64,000 bases of DNA from Flavobacteriaceae bacterium (GCA_014238425.1 JABABD010000008.1:1-64000); one strand, 5' to 3'. Shown: positions 20,181-29,506, counted from the stretch's first letter. Program-made: numbers and translations. The notes: generated from the sequence alone by a model not told the origin.

Positions 20181-20810
20181 TTACGGTATATTTAAATACT
20201 TATGGGTTTGTAGGGAGACCTTCCACTTTGGGTTAGCCATTACATAATCTACTATCTCTGGTACTACTTTATCCTTTTTACTCCATTCTGGCTGGAGATA
20301 TAAAATACAATCAGCATTCACTTTTGCCGCTTGCTCTTCAGCAAATTTAAAATCATTTTTGTTATAAACAATGACTTTTAACTCATCTGCCTTTTGATAG
20401 ACTTCTTCGGTGGGAAGTTTCATCTTTTTTGGAGACAAGCAAATCCAATCCCAAGTACCTGTTAACTCATAAGCACCAGACGTTTCTATATGCACTTGAA
20501 GATTCTTTTCTTTAAGCTGATTAGTCAACTCGGTCATGTCCCAAGTTAAGGGTTCTCCACCTGTTACCACCACAGTATCGCTATACTTTGATGCATTCTC
20601 AACAATTCTAGAAGTTTCAGTTGGTGGGTGTAATTCTGCATTCCAACTTTCTTTTACATCACACCAATGACATCCTACATCGCAACCACCGATTCTCACA
20701 AAATAGGCTGCAGTACCTTTATGAAAGCCTTCTCCTTGAATGGTGTAGAATTCCTCCATTAATGGCAACATTTGCCCTTTCTCAACCAATTCTTGAGTCT
20801 CTTTCTTCAT
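20181..20810 (-). CDS. queE: 7-carboxy-7-deazaguanine synthase
   Basis: Radical SAM enzyme of queuosine/7-deazapurine synthesis that makes CDG from 6-carboxytetrahydropterin. Its pathway starts from the product of FolE (2007). 209 residues. The cluster motif is in GGCDVGCHWCDVKESW (C-x3-C-x2-C). EEFYTIQGEGFHKGTAAYFVR precedes it and VVTGGEPL follows. The C-terminus is LQTHKYLNIP. Other queuosine genes are not in the window. Confidence 0.94.
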   Translation of the reverse strand: MKKETQELVEKGQMLPLMEEFYTIQGEGFHKGTAAYFVRIGGCDVGCHWCDVKESWNAELHPPTETSRIVENASKYSDTVVVTGGEPLTWDMTELTNQLKEKNLQVHIETSGAYELTGTWDWICLSPKKMKLPTEEVYQKADELKVIVYNKNDFKFAEEQAAKVNADCILYLQPEWSKKDKVVPEIVDYVMANPKWKVSLQTHKYLNIP

Positions 20811-20816
20811 AGGCTA

Positions 20817-20824
20817 CAAAGATA
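20817..20824 (-). promoter_or_regulatory. -7 box abutting the queE start
   Basis: The minus strand reads TATCTTTG, ending 7 bp before the ATG. This predicts an mRNA with almost no leader. Confidence 0.45.
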
Positions 20825-20856
20825 GCATTAAGAAATAAGTTTACACTAATAAAAAA

Positions 20857-20925
20857 GACTTCTCGACTTGCTCCGCAAGGTACTTTTGTACAAAATGCAT
20901 TTCGCACTAAGTAATGCTCGAAGTG
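20857..20925. repeat. Hairpin-rich repeat-like segment between ridA-like gene and queE
   Basis: Contains a perfect 5-bp hairpin CTTGC-TCC-GCAAG (20867-20879) and the 12-bp palindrome TTTTGTACAAAA (20884-20895). It is bounded by ACTTCTCGA and CTCGAAGT, which are near-inverse. The CTTCTCGAC...CTCGAAGT style resembles flavobacterial dispersed repeats. No coding sense. Confidence 0.45.
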
Positions 20926-20944
20926 GCAGCAGAAAAGAAATAAA

Positions 20945-21394
20945 TTATTTAACGGCGATACATTCTATCTCGATTTTCGCATTCGCAGCCAAACCAGAAG
21001 CTGCAAAGGTGGTTCTAGCTGGTTTATTAGTGAAGTAGGTCTTGTATATATCATTGAAAGCAGCAAAATCGTTTATGTCGCTCAAGATGACAGTACATTT
21101 CACCACATTATCTAGAGAAGACCCATGTTGTTCCAAAACAGCTTTAATATTTTCGATAGCTTGTCTGGTTTCAGCTTGCACGCCTCCTTCTACAACTTTC
21201 CTAACAGAATGATCCATTCCTATTTGGCCAGCCAGATACAAAGTATTACCAACCTCAACTACATCAGAAAAAGGCGCATTTTGTTTTTTAACTTCATGCG
21301 ACTTATGAAAGATTGGTGTTTCGTTGACACTCTGATTGCAACCAAAGTTTACTAGTAAAACGGCAAACATACCGAACTTAATTATTGATTTCAT
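20945..21394 (-). CDS. Exported RidA/YjgF-family lipoprotein
   Basis: 149 residues. Residues 1-19 form a lipoprotein signal (VLLVNFGC, Cys 19), then a complete RidA domain: VEVGNTLYLAGQIGMD, ENIKAVLEQHGSSLDNVVKCTVIL, and PARTTFAASGLA with IEIECIAVK. The conserved Arg of PAR and the Glu of EIE, which form the imine/enamine pocket in RidA, are present. Cytosolic RidA hydrolyses reactive imines. An envelope-anchored copy acts elsewhere, so its substrate is unknown. Single gene. Confidence 0.87.
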   Translation of the reverse strand: MKSIIKFGMFAVLLVNFGCNQSVNETPIFHKSHEVKKQNAPFSDVVEVGNTLYLAGQIGMDHSVRKVVEGGVQAETRQAIENIKAVLEQHGSSLDNVVKCTVILSDINDFAAFNDIYKTYFTNKPARTTFAASGLAANAKIEIECIAVK

Positions 21395-21442
21395 AATATA
21401 TTATATTTTATCTGTTGCGCATTTGGAGTTTAAAAAGCACGG

Positions 21443-21561
21443 CGTCAGTTCGAGTGATTTTGAGGAACGAAAAATAGTATCGAGAACTTAATAGGGATTC
21501 AAATTCTTGTTTTCGATACTAATTTCACTCTTTTCTATCATGAAATTCACTCAAACTGACG
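21443..21561. repeat. 119-bp long palindromic element (flavobacterial dispersed repeat type)
   Basis: Outer arms CGTCAGTTCGAGTGATTT (21443-21460) and AAATTCACTCAAACTGACG (21543-21561) pair with few mismatches. Inner arms AGTATCGAGAAC (21476-21487) and GTTTTCGATACT (21509-21520) pair 11 of 12. The CGTCAGTTCGAGTG terminus looks like the end of dispersed non-coding repeats in Flavobacteriaceae. It would fold into a large hairpin in DNA or RNA. Confidence 0.7.
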
Positions 21562-21665
21562 AATTTAATTAAAATATACAACGTATTTTATTTTGTCTTT
21601 TAAAAGTAAGTGATTCAGCTTACTTTCTTGGCAGGATTCTTTATTTTTATGCAAAATTTATTTCC

Positions 21666-23192
21666 ATGAGCAACAAAGACCATTTTTTTGATTTCATTAC
21701 CAAAGGAAATACGTTTAAAGGTGATTCAATTACCGTTGGTGCTGCCATGTTAGATGGTGAAACTGTGACGGATGCCTTAGTGAAAATTCCATTAAAGACC
21801 ATGAATCGTCATGGCTTAATTGCAGGTGCAACGGGTACTGGAAAAACGAAATCGCTCCAAGTACTAGCCGAAAATTTAAGCGATAAAGGTATTCCGGTAC
21901 TACTTATGGACATAAAAGGTGATTTAAGTGGGCTAGCAGAGCCAAGTCCAGGACATCCAAAAATTGATGAACGTCATGCTAAAATAGGCCTGCCTTTTGA
22001 AGCTCAAAAATTCCCTGTAGAAGTCATGACATTGTCTGAGCAAGATGGTGTAAGGCTTAGAGCTACTGTAAGTGAGTTTGGTCCCGTTTTGTTATCGAGA
22101 ATATTAGATTTATCCGACACTCAATCTGGTGTTGTGGCTGTTATATTTAAATATTGTGACGATAATAAATTGCCATTATTGGATTTGAAAGACTTCAAAA
22201 AAATATTACAATACGCCACTCAAGAAGGTAAAAAAGAGTTTGAAAACGCTTATGGCCGTATTTCAACTGCCTCAACTGGTGCCATATTAAGAAAAGTGGT
22301 TGAAATTGAACAACAAGGTGGTGAACGCTTTTTCGGGGAAACATCTTTTGATGTTGACGATCTTGTTAGAATTGATAAAAATGGGCGTGGTTATATAAAT
22401 ATTATCAGGCTCACCGATATACAGGATAGACCTAAACTGTTCTCTACATTTATGCTAAGTCTGTTGGCAGAAATATATTCTACCTTCCCTGAGCAAGGCG
22501 ATAGCGAAAGACCAGAACTCATTATGTTCATTGATGAGGCACATTTAATTTTTAATGAAGCATCTAAAGCGCTGTTGAACCAAATAGAAAGTATCGTTAA
22601 ATTAATACGTTCTAAAGGTATTGGGTTATATTTTGTTACGCAAAACCCAACCGATGTTCCTGAAGGTGTTTTAAGTCAGTTAGGTCTTAAAGTACAACAT
22701 GCATTACGTGCCTTTACAGCTAAAGACAGGAAAGCCATCAAGCTGACTGCCCAAAATTATCCTGACACCGATTATTACGACACGACAGAAGTATTGACTT
22801 CGCTTGGCATTGGGGAAGCATTAGTATCTGCCCTCGATGAAAAAGGGCGACCAACACCATTGGCAGCAACCATGATGCGTGCACCAATGAGTCGAATGGA
22901 TGTATTGACAGATTCAGAATTAACAAAACTCATTACAAACTCGAAACTTGCAAAAAAGTACAATAAAGATATCGATAGGGAAAGTGCCTATGAAATGCTC
23001 AACGAGAAGATTGAGAAAATCGAAACTGAAGCACTAAAAGAAAAAGAACGATTAAAAAAAGAAAAGGAAAAGAAAACGTCTTCAAAAAGAACTTCTTCGA
23101 GAAGAACCACAAGACAGAATCCAATTCTCAAAGTGTTAACAAGCGCTACGTTTATTAGAGGCGTTTTTCAAATATTAAAAAAATTCAAATAG
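21666..23192 (+). CDS. HerA-like ATPase (DUF853 family)
   Basis: 508-residue P-loop ATPase of the HerA/FtsK superfamily, YjgR-like. Walker A is GATGTGKT at residues 54-61, followed by VLLMDIKGDLSG. Walker B is IMFIDEAHLIF. FVTQNPTDVPEGVLSQLG and the C-terminal VSALDEKGRPTP are typical of DUF853. The tail (about 455-508) is strongly basic and Ser/Thr/Arg-rich. No NurA or defence partner is adjacent, so this looks like the housekeeping type of unknown role. It is first in a plus-strand run with a lipoprotein gene 5 bp behind. Confidence 0.9.
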   Translation: MSNKDHFFDFITKGNTFKGDSITVGAAMLDGETVTDALVKIPLKTMNRHGLIAGATGTGKTKSLQVLAENLSDKGIPVLLMDIKGDLSGLAEPSPGHPKIDERHAKIGLPFEAQKFPVEVMTLSEQDGVRLRATVSEFGPVLLSRILDLSDTQSGVVAVIFKYCDDNKLPLLDLKDFKKILQYATQEGKKEFENAYGRISTASTGAILRKVVEIEQQGGERFFGETSFDVDDLVRIDKNGRGYINIIRLTDIQDRPKLFSTFMLSLLAEIYSTFPEQGDSERPELIMFIDEAHLIFNEASKALLNQIESIVKLIRSKGIGLYFVTQNPTDVPEGVLSQLGLKVQHALRAFTAKDRKAIKLTAQNYPDTDYYDTTEVLTSLGIGEALVSALDEKGRPTPLAATMMRAPMSRMDVLTDSELTKLITNSKLAKKYNKDIDRESAYEMLNEKIEKIETEALKEKERLKKEKEKKTSSKRTSSRRTTRQNPILKVLTSATFIRGVFQILKKFK

Positions 23193-23197
23193 CATAA

Positions 23198-23749
23198 ATG
23201 AAATATTTAGTTACTTTAATAATAATTACATCGTTAATTGTTAGTTGCGAAAAACCGCAAGATCCTTTTGCTGTGCAAAAACAGAACATAGGACTGTTAA
23301 CCGATTCTACCCAAGTAAGAGACCTAGAAGCTATTTATTCATCAGATTCTATCGTTAAATTTATTGGAGGAGATGAGTTTACGGGTAATATCAATACGAT
23401 TGATATCTATGAAAAAGGTGGAGTCAAACTTTTAGAGTTAACACCATCTCAAGCTCTCGATTCTACGGCAATTATTGAGAATGTGCGTATCATGGATTCG
23501 CGCTTTAAAACAGAAAAAAACATATCTCTTTTAAGCACATTTAAAAATCTTAAAGATAATTATACTATTTCAAGAATTGATAATCTCATCAACTCAATAG
23601 TAGTTTCGGTTAATGAGATAAATTCTTCTTTTACTATTGATAAAAATGAACTTCCGGCTAATGCTAGGTTTGATATGAATCTTAGTATAGAAGAAACTCA
23701 AATCCCTGATGGTGCAAAGATTAAATATTTTATGATCAATTGGCAATAA
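23198..23749 (+). CDS. Hypothetical lipoprotein
   Basis: 183 residues with a clear lipobox (SLIVSC, Cys 17). The mature part has two halves. IDIYEKGGVKLLELTPSQALDSTAIIENVRIMDSRFKTEKNISLLSTF resembles a domain seen in flavobacterial lipoproteins, while the C-terminal part is beta-rich and ends YFMINWQ. It is 5 bp behind the HerA-like gene, hence co-transcribed. No function can be assigned. Confidence 0.75.
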   Translation: MKYLVTLIIITSLIVSCEKPQDPFAVQKQNIGLLTDSTQVRDLEAIYSSDSIVKFIGGDEFTGNINTIDIYEKGGVKLLELTPSQALDSTAIIENVRIMDSRFKTEKNISLLSTFKNLKDNYTISRIDNLINSIVVSVNEINSSFTIDKNELPANARFDMNLSIEETQIPDGAKIKYFMINWQ

Positions 23750-23766
23750 TGAAAACAATCATATAG

Positions 23767-24744
23767 ATGAATCCTTTCATCTCAAAACTATTGGTGAGTA
23801 TTGCTCGAAGGCGCATCGAGTCTAATCCTGCAATTACAACCAAGCCTGTTACCAATGAACAGATTGTCCCAGTAGTCAGAACTCTTCAGGTAGAGTTAGC
23901 CCATGCTTTAAAAGATTATTTATTTATCATCTTAGGTATATTTTCGGCTGGATTTGGGCTAAGTGGTTTTCTTTTACCAAACGAATTTATTGATGGTGGT
24001 GCTACTGGTATTTCTTTACTATTAAGAAATATAACTGAAATTCCACTAGCCTATTTATTAGTACTGGTCAATATTCCATTCTTGATACTCGGAGCTAAGA
24101 CATTCAGCCTGAAATTCGCGCTTAAGAGTTTAGTGGCCATAATAATTCTGTCTATTGTCGTTCATACAGTTCACTATCCAATTATAACGCAAGACAAATT
24201 ACTCATATCTGTCTTTGGAGGTTTCTTCTTAGGACTAGGAATTGGCATGGCCATGAGAGGTGGCAGCGTTATTGACGGCACCGAAGTGTTGGCTATATTT
24301 TTAAGCAGGAAGTTGTCCATAACTGTTGGCGATGTACTATTATTGATTAACCTTATAATATTTTCAGTAGGTGCCTATTTACTTTCCATAGAAATAGCAT
24401 TGTATGCTATACTAACCTATTTAGTCGCTGCCAAAACTGTAGATTTTGTAGTAGATGGTGTTGAAGAATATGTAGGTGTAACGATTATCTCAGAGAAACA
24501 CGAAGCCTTGAGGATTATGGTGATAGAAAAATTAGGGCGTGCATGTACCATTTATGCGGGCAAAGGTGGATTTGGGCAAAGAGGAGCCAGCTATGATAAA
24601 GACATTATCTACACCGTAGTAACTCGACTTGAATTAGCAAAACTCCATACCGAAATCGATAAAATAGACAAGAGCGCATTTATAATTATGGGCGTGGTAA
24701 AGGATTTAAAAGGAGGCATGATAAAGAAGAAACCCTTGAAATAG
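23767..24744 (+). CDS. YitT family membrane protein (DUF2179)
   Basis: 325 residues. Five or six membrane segments between residues 50 and 225 hold the YitT repeat motifs (FLLPNEFIDGGATGISLLL and GMAMRGGSVIDGTEVLAIFLS). A cytoplasmic DUF2179 domain follows at about 235-320 (GVTIISEKHEALRIMVIEKLG, GKGGFGQRG, TVVTRLELAKL). Family members are suspected transporters but substrates are unknown. The N-terminal 45 residues precede the first membrane segment and are longer than in typical members. Preceded by 17 bp and followed by the cupin gene after 7 bp. Confidence 0.88.
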   Translation: MNPFISKLLVSIARRRIESNPAITTKPVTNEQIVPVVRTLQVELAHALKDYLFIILGIFSAGFGLSGFLLPNEFIDGGATGISLLLRNITEIPLAYLLVLVNIPFLILGAKTFSLKFALKSLVAIIILSIVVHTVHYPIITQDKLLISVFGGFFLGLGIGMAMRGGSVIDGTEVLAIFLSRKLSITVGDVLLLINLIIFSVGAYLLSIEIALYAILTYLVAAKTVDFVVDGVEEYVGVTIISEKHEALRIMVIEKLGRACTIYAGKGGFGQRGASYDKDIIYTVVTRLELAKLHTEIDKIDKSAFIIMGVVKDLKGGMIKKKPLK

Positions 24745-24751
24745 TTTTTAC

Positions 24752-25117
24752 ATGAAAAAATACCACATACAAAAATCACCATTTATTGTTCCTACTACAG
24801 ATGGAAAGCTCATTGAAGAACATTTTGGCTTAGCTACAGATGGAAATTCTAATATAAGTATTGCCTATATGGTAGCTCCTCCAGGTTGGAGTGAGCCTTT
24901 CCAAACTCCGGGATTTGATGAATACACTTATATCATAAAAGGGAAGAAGCAATTTATTATTGATGATGACATTGTGATATTAGAAGCTGGACAGTCTATT
25001 AAAATTGAAAAGAATACACGTGTACAATATTCTAACCCCTTTACCGAACCTTGTGAATACATAGCCATTTGCACACCAGCATTTTCTATGGACTTAGTAA
25101 ACAGAGAAGATTCGTGA
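24752..25117 (+). CDS. Small cupin-domain protein
   Basis: 121 residues, a single cupin barrel (residues about 35-115). Motif 1 is seen around PFQTPGFDEYTYIIKGKKQFIID and motif 2 around ILEAGQSIKIEKNTRVQYSN. The usual metal-binding His pair is poorly conserved, since E/Y replace some positions, so it may bind a ligand without being a metalloenzyme. Its stop overlaps the GTG start of the hydrolase gene (GTGA). Confidence 0.8.
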   Translation: MKKYHIQKSPFIVPTTDGKLIEEHFGLATDGNSNISIAYMVAPPGWSEPFQTPGFDEYTYIIKGKKQFIIDDDIVILEAGQSIKIEKNTRVQYSNPFTEPCEYIAICTPAFSMDLVNREDS

Positions 25118-25953
25118 AAAAGTTCTTAAACAACGCCGTTCCAAAAATTATTGGTTTTTTTCTCAATATATTAAGTTTTGCTAGCCCAAAATTAGCTGCT
25201 AAAAAAGCTCTAAATCTATTCGCTACTCCCAGAAAAGGTGGCGTATTAGATGTTCAAAAAGCATTTTTAAGCACATCCACTCAAGACACATTATACTTAG
25301 ATGCTACTCCCATTATGACCTATCATTGGAAAGGAAATGGTAAAACTGTTCTTTTGGCTCATGGTTGGGAAAGTAACGCATTTAGATGGCATAAACTTGT
25401 AAAAGCATTACAGGCAGGCAACTATAATATTGTAGCGCTTGACGCCCCTGCTCATGGCCAATCTGGCAGCAAACAATTCAATGCATTACTGTATGCTGAA
25501 TTCATAAATATAGTGGTTACACGGTTTCAACCAGAGATTATTATAGGGCATTCTGTTGGAGGTATGGCTTCAATTTTTTTTCAGAAGAAATATCAGTTCC
25601 AGAAACTAAGAAAGCTGATTCTTTTAGGGGCACCGTCAGAATTCGTCAATGTATTTAATAATTACACATCTTTGTTAGGCTACAATAAACATTTGAAAAA
25701 ACAACTCAATAAACTTATTATTGATCGTTTTGGAGATACTCCAGAATCATTCTCATCCGCCTCTTATCTTGAACATATAACAATCCAAGGATTGATTATA
25801 CATGATAAAAAAGACAAGATTATAGCCTACGAAGAAGCGCTCCTTATAGATAAGAGTTTCAAGAACGCTAAATTGATTAGCACTGAAGGTTATGGCCATT
25901 CACTACATCATGACTCTATTAACAAACATATATTAGAGTTTTTAAATTCGTAA
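25114..25953 (+). CDS. Alpha/beta hydrolase
   Basis: 279 residues from a GTG whose last bases overlap the cupin stop (GTGA), the most natural start. An ATG at 25069 would overlap the cupin gene by 49 bp. The alpha/beta-hydrolase core is visible: VLLAHGWESNAFRW (oxyanion region), the nucleophile elbow IIGHSVGGMAS, an acid in HDKKDKIIAYEE, and the catalytic His in GYGHSLHHD. The first 50 residues are basic and hydrophobic (FLNNAVPKIIGFFLNILSF) and may lie at the membrane. Substrate unknown. Confidence 0.87.
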   Translation: MKKFLNNAVPKIIGFFLNILSFASPKLAAKKALNLFATPRKGGVLDVQKAFLSTSTQDTLYLDATPIMTYHWKGNGKTVLLAHGWESNAFRWHKLVKALQAGNYNIVALDAPAHGQSGSKQFNALLYAEFINIVVTRFQPEIIIGHSVGGMASIFFQKKYQFQKLRKLILLGAPSEFVNVFNNYTSLLGYNKHLKKQLNKLIIDRFGDTPESFSSASYLEHITIQGLIIHDKKDKIIAYEEALLIDKSFKNAKLISTEGYGHSLHHDSINKHILEFLNS

Positions 25954-25962
25954 TTTTATAAG

Positions 25963-26739
25963 ATGTCAGAAACAAAACTCACACGTCTCAACAAATATTT
26001 GAGCGAAGCAGGATACTGTTCGCGTCGAGAAGCTGATAGACTTATCGATGCAGGACGTGTAACGCTTAATGGCAGTATTCCTGAAATGGGTACAAAAGTA
26101 GCACCTGATGACTTGGTACATGTTGATGGACAGCTGATTGAAAACAAAAATAACGACAGAGTCTATATAGCATTAAATAAGCCTATTGGAATAGTTTGTA
26201 CGACAGATACTCGCGTTGAGAAAGACAATATTATAGATTTTATTAATTACCACAAGCGTATATTTCCTATTGGACGATTAGACAAGCCTAGTGAAGGCTT
26301 GATATTACTAACCGATGATGGCGATATTGTGAACAAAATATTGAGAGCCAGCAACAATCATGAGAAAGAATATATTGTCACCGTTGACAAGCCCATATCT
26401 CAAACATTTATAGAACGCATGTCTAATGGCGTACCGATATTGGATACCATAACCAAAAAATGTATCGTCAAAAAATTGAGCAGATTTGAGTTTAAAATCA
26501 CTTTAACACAAGGATTGAATAGGCAAATAAGACGTATGTGCGAATATCTAGATTATGAGGTACAAGCCTTAAAGCGTGTTCGTATTATGAACATCAAATT
26601 AGATATTCCTGTTGGAGAATATCGAGAGCTTGACCCAAAAGAAATAGAAGATTTGAATGTACTGCTCGCGGACTCAGCAAAAACTTATATAAACACACAA
26701 AACCAATCAGGTAAACAGACTAAATCTAAAGGGCGTTAA
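25963..26739 (+). CDS. rluF: 23S rRNA pseudouridine synthase RluF type
   Basis: 258 residues. An S4 RNA-binding domain at 6-60 ([23 protein letters not shown]) is followed by the pseudouridine synthase domain. The catalytic Asp is in [21 protein letters not shown], with [15 protein letters not shown] and [18 protein letters not shown] following. These match RluF, which modifies U2604, better than RluB/RluE, although the exact target is inferred. The C-terminus has a short polar tail. It lies 9 bp behind the hydrolase gene, and the LytTR gene starts directly after its stop. Confidence 0.9.
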   Translation: MSETKLTRLNKYLSEAGYCSRREADRLIDAGRVTLNGSIPEMGTKVAPDDLVHVDGQLIENKNNDRVYIALNKPIGIVCTTDTRVEKDNIIDFINYHKRIFPIGRLDKPSEGLILLTDDGDIVNKILRASNNHEKEYIVTVDKPISQTFIERMSNGVPILDTITKKCIVKKLSRFEFKITLTQGLNRQIRRMCEYLDYEVQALKRVRIMNIKLDIPVGEYRELDPKEIEDLNVLLADSAKTYINTQNQSGKQTKSKGR

Positions 26740-27615
26740 TTGATTTCAATACTAAATAAAATATCAAACTCTAAAAAGAGCATTATCATCATACTTGCTG
26801 TGTTGGTCATAGCTATTTCCTTTGAGACGTTTCAACAAATGTATTATCTAAAACGATATAACCTTGCTACTGACGTCAATTTCTTTGATCTTCTAAAAAC
26901 ACAAACTCTTAATTGGTCGGTATGGATATTATTGTCAAGTATACTAGTTTATTATGTTAATAAGAATTCATTAAATCGAAAACCAAATACAGCGTTTTTT
27001 ATCAAGCATTCCATACTTATTTTATCATTGGTTTTTTTAAGTATTTTTATAATATCGCTGATACGATTAGTGTTTTCTGATGAGACGTTTACAGTAAATA
27101 TCTTGATCAAAGAATATGTTCAATTCTTTGTCTTTCAAAAAGCCCCAATTTACACTTTAGGGTATATAACAATTACTATCATTCTTCATTTGTTCTTTAT
27201 CAATGAACAGCTACAAATTGAAGTTCAAGAATTATCAGATTTAAAAAACTCTAACACGTCTCTTTACAAGGAACTTAGTTCTAGTATTAGCGACAAAGCC
27301 TCTATACTTAATATAAAAATTGGAAACAAGCGTAAAATAATTCCTATTGAGACCATTAATTGGATTGAAGCCGATGACTATTGTGTAAAAGTCCATACCA
27401 TTAATAATGGTACTTATACCATGAGAAGCACATTAAAATCGCTAGAAGAAAAACTAACTACTAATTTTTTAAGAGTTCATAGAAAGGCCATTGTAAATAT
27501 GAAAATGGCCAAGGAATTAAATTTATCTAATTCTCCAAATCTTGTTCTAAACAATAACGCGGAAATACCTGTTTCAAAAAGCAATCTTAAGACCGTAAGG
27601 AACTTTTTGTCTTAA
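26740..27615 (+). CDS. Membrane-bound LytTR transcriptional regulator
   Basis: 291 residues starting with TTG immediately after the rluF stop. The next ATG (MYYLKRYN, residue 29) would lose part of the first membrane helix, so TTG is preferred. Four hydrophobic segments in residues 14-165 are followed by a coil and a LytTR DNA-binding domain (about 195-290: IPIETINWIEADDYCVKVHT, TMRSTLKSLEEKL, FLRVHRKAIVNMK). There is no receiver domain, so sensing must be through the membrane part. Its targets may include the secreted protein downstream (inference). Confidence 0.86.
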   Translation: MISILNKISNSKKSIIIILAVLVIAISFETFQQMYYLKRYNLATDVNFFDLLKTQTLNWSVWILLSSILVYYVNKNSLNRKPNTAFFIKHSILILSLVFLSIFIISLIRLVFSDETFTVNILIKEYVQFFVFQKAPIYTLGYITITIILHLFFINEQLQIEVQELSDLKNSNTSLYKELSSSISDKASILNIKIGNKRKIIPIETINWIEADDYCVKVHTINNGTYTMRSTLKSLEEKLTTNFLRVHRKAIVNMKMAKELNLSNSPNLVLNNNAEIPVSKSNLKTVRNFLS

Positions 27616-27726
27616 ACTTTATAAATTCCTTAACATAACTTACTGCAAATTGAATAGCATTCTCTGCAATTATCACTGATCTATCAATACTTTTCCTTTG
27701 ATTTGAGGAATCAAAAAACAAACATT

Positions 27727-28305
27727 ATGAAATTGAGAAAACTATTTACTTGCGCACTTCTTTTAATAACCTCAATTATCTTGGGGCAATATAATTACGA
27801 ACCATCTGATACATTTCCATTCGGGAAAGCAAACCCAGAAGCTCCAAAACAATTAAAAGATTTTCAGCCCTTAATAGGTGAATGTAATTGCAAATCCATC
27901 AGTAGAAAACAAGATCGATCTTGGGCAGATCCTGTTGATATGATATGGAAATGGGAATATATCATGAATGGCATGGCAGTACAAGATAAAACGTTGAAAG
28001 CTGATGGTAAACATTCTGGAAGCATACGTCAATTTATTGCAGACAGCAGTCGTTGGTATGTACACTACTATTCTTCTGGAGCTCCATCCACAACACTTTC
28101 AACATGGGAAGGTAACAAAAACAAAGATGGCAATATCGTACTCTATAGAGATAATACCGCCTCAAATGGCACACTAGGTTGGTTTCGTTTAACATTTTAC
28201 GACATAACCAAGAAGGGCTATAAATGGGTAGGCGAATGGGTTGATAAAGCTGAAAAAATAACATATCCAACATGGAAAATAGAGTGCATAAGGAACGAGA
28301 ATTAA
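27727..28305 (+). CDS. Secreted protein resembling DUF1579
   Basis: 192 residues from the ATG at 27727. An upstream in-frame ATG at 27703 would add eight polar residues before the signal peptide. The signal peptide ends ILGQ (about 20). The mature part starts near LKDFQPLIGECNCK and has WKWEYIMNGMAVQDKTLK, SRWYVHYYSS and KITYPTWKIECIR. This is a lipocalin-like layout seen in DUF1579 and related proteins that bind or sense small molecules. Family assignment is tentative. Confidence 0.68.
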   Translation: MKLRKLFTCALLLITSIILGQYNYEPSDTFPFGKANPEAPKQLKDFQPLIGECNCKSISRKQDRSWADPVDMIWKWEYIMNGMAVQDKTLKADGKHSGSIRQFIADSSRWYVHYYSSGAPSTTLSTWEGNKNKDGNIVLYRDNTASNGTLGWFRLTFYDITKKGYKWVGEWVDKAEKITYPTWKIECIRNEN

Positions 28306-28315
28306 TCGTATTTTA

Positions 28316-28334
28316 GTTCTTTAAACTAAAGAAC
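28316..28334 (+). promoter_or_regulatory. Perfect hairpin touching the VOC start codon
   Basis: GTTCTTTA (28316-28323) and TAAAGAAC (28327-28334) pair perfectly with a 3-nt loop and end exactly one base before the ATG at 28335. It could block ribosome loading or be an operator. No T run follows, so it is a poor terminator. Confidence 0.45.
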
Positions 28335-28757
28335 ATGTCCTCTATTTCTCCATTCCACATTGCCATTCCTGTTCACGATCTAGATGAATGTCGCACATTT
28401 TATCGAGATGTTCTGAAATGTAAGGAAGGTAGAAGTAGTAATCATTGGGTTGATTTCAACTTATTTGGCCATCAGTTGGTTATTCATTATAAGTCAAAAG
28501 CTAAAGAAGGCACTCACTCTAATCCAGTTGACGGCAAAGATGTTCCAGTACCGCATTATGGTGTTGTATTACCATGGATTGTTTTTCAGAAGTTTGCTGA
28601 AGAATTAACATCTAAAAACGTCAAATTTGTAATAGAACCCTATATCAGGTTTAAAGGCCAAACTGGAGAACAAGCTACTATGTTTTTTAAAGACCCATCT
28701 GGTAATGCATTAGAGTTTAAAGCTTTTAAGGATATCAGTCAATTGTTTGCGAAGTAG
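28335..28757 (+). CDS. VOC family (glyoxalase-like) protein
   Basis: 140 residues of the vicinal-oxygen-chelate fold, two beta-alpha-beta-beta-beta modules. [21 protein letters not shown] is the first metal-ligand region, [11 protein letters not shown] follows, then [23 protein letters not shown] carries the late Glu ligand. Likely a metal-dependent lyase, dioxygenase or resistance-type protein with unknown substrate. Its 3' end overlaps the convergent YwaF-like gene by 23 bp. Confidence 0.9.
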   Translation: MSSISPFHIAIPVHDLDECRTFYRDVLKCKEGRSSNHWVDFNLFGHQLVIHYKSKAKEGTHSNPVDGKDVPVPHYGVVLPWIVFQKFAEELTSKNVKFVIEPYIRFKGQTGEQATMFFKDPSGNALEFKAFKDISQLFAK

Positions 28758-29475
28758 ATTTATTTTTCTTTCCTATCCTGAAAAACACATAGATCAAAAG
28801 AAAGTAAGGAATCAATAGAAATTGAACTTGTATAAGGTACCATGGCCATTCGCCAAGGTAATCCAAAACTGATGCTGATTCGGGCTTATAATTAAGATAT
28901 GAATAGTTTGCAACTAAAACATAATTCAATAGCATCATTGCAGCAATATATAATTGTAGTGCTAAAATTGATTTGAACACACTCCAAAATTTTGGTCGCA
29001 TATTAAAAACAAAGGTTGCATAAAAAATAATAGTCAAAAGCCCCATGTGTACTGTCCAATACCTAACATAATCAAACGAAGGAAATCCTTCTGCAATGTC
29101 AGGTGTGATAACCCCTTGCGAAGTTCCTGCAATAATCCAAAACACTAATATCTCATACATCCAATACTTCCTGTAATAAGTAAATATTGGGATAAGGAGT
29201 GCCATAAAACTACATAAGTATAATGGTAGATCTGTCTTGAAATCATAATGCCCAATAATGATATAATACACGTGAAAGCCAAATACAACTGTCGAAACCA
29301 GTATGCCAAATAAATGAAGTAACTTCTCTTGTTGTTTCCTTGCTAACGATTTTTTAGAGTAGCGTATAAAAAAGACTGCAAAAATTGTAGCCAATACAAT
29401 TGGAAGTAAGTGCTCCAGACTTCCAAAAGCAACTCTTTCAGTATAAAGAATAGAAAATAATGGCACTTTTAACAC
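28735..29475 (-). CDS. YwaF-like integral membrane protein (TIGR02206 type)
   Basis: 246 residues with about seven membrane segments. The family pattern is visible as [32 protein letters not shown], and [12 protein letters not shown] with a conserved His. The C-terminus is short and basic. Function unknown. Convergent overlap of 23 bp with the VOC gene. folD is 31 bp upstream in the same direction, so read-through from folD is possible. Confidence 0.82.
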   Translation of the reverse strand: MLKVPLFSILYTERVAFGSLEHLLPIVLATIFAVFFIRYSKKSLARKQQEKLLHLFGILVSTVVFGFHVYYIIIGHYDFKTDLPLYLCSFMALLIPIFTYYRKYWMYEILVFWIIAGTSQGVITPDIAEGFPSFDYVRYWTVHMGLLTIIFYATFVFNMRPKFWSVFKSILALQLYIAAMMLLNYVLVANYSYLNYKPESASVLDYLGEWPWYLIQVQFLLIPYFLLIYVFFRIGKKNKSTSQTID

Positions 29476-29506
29476 ATTGATTTATGCCGCAATATACCAT
29501 TTTTGA

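Noticed and set aside
21666-23192. HerA-like ATPase as part of an antiphage system
   Set aside because: DUF853/YjgR-type sequence with ordinary neighbours (lipoprotein, YitT, cupin) and no nuclease or Sir2/NurA partner.
25069-25113. ATG at 25069 as start of the alpha/beta hydrolase
   Set aside because: It would overlap the cupin gene by 49 bp and add residues without similarity to the family. The GTG at 25114 overlapping the cupin stop is the better start.
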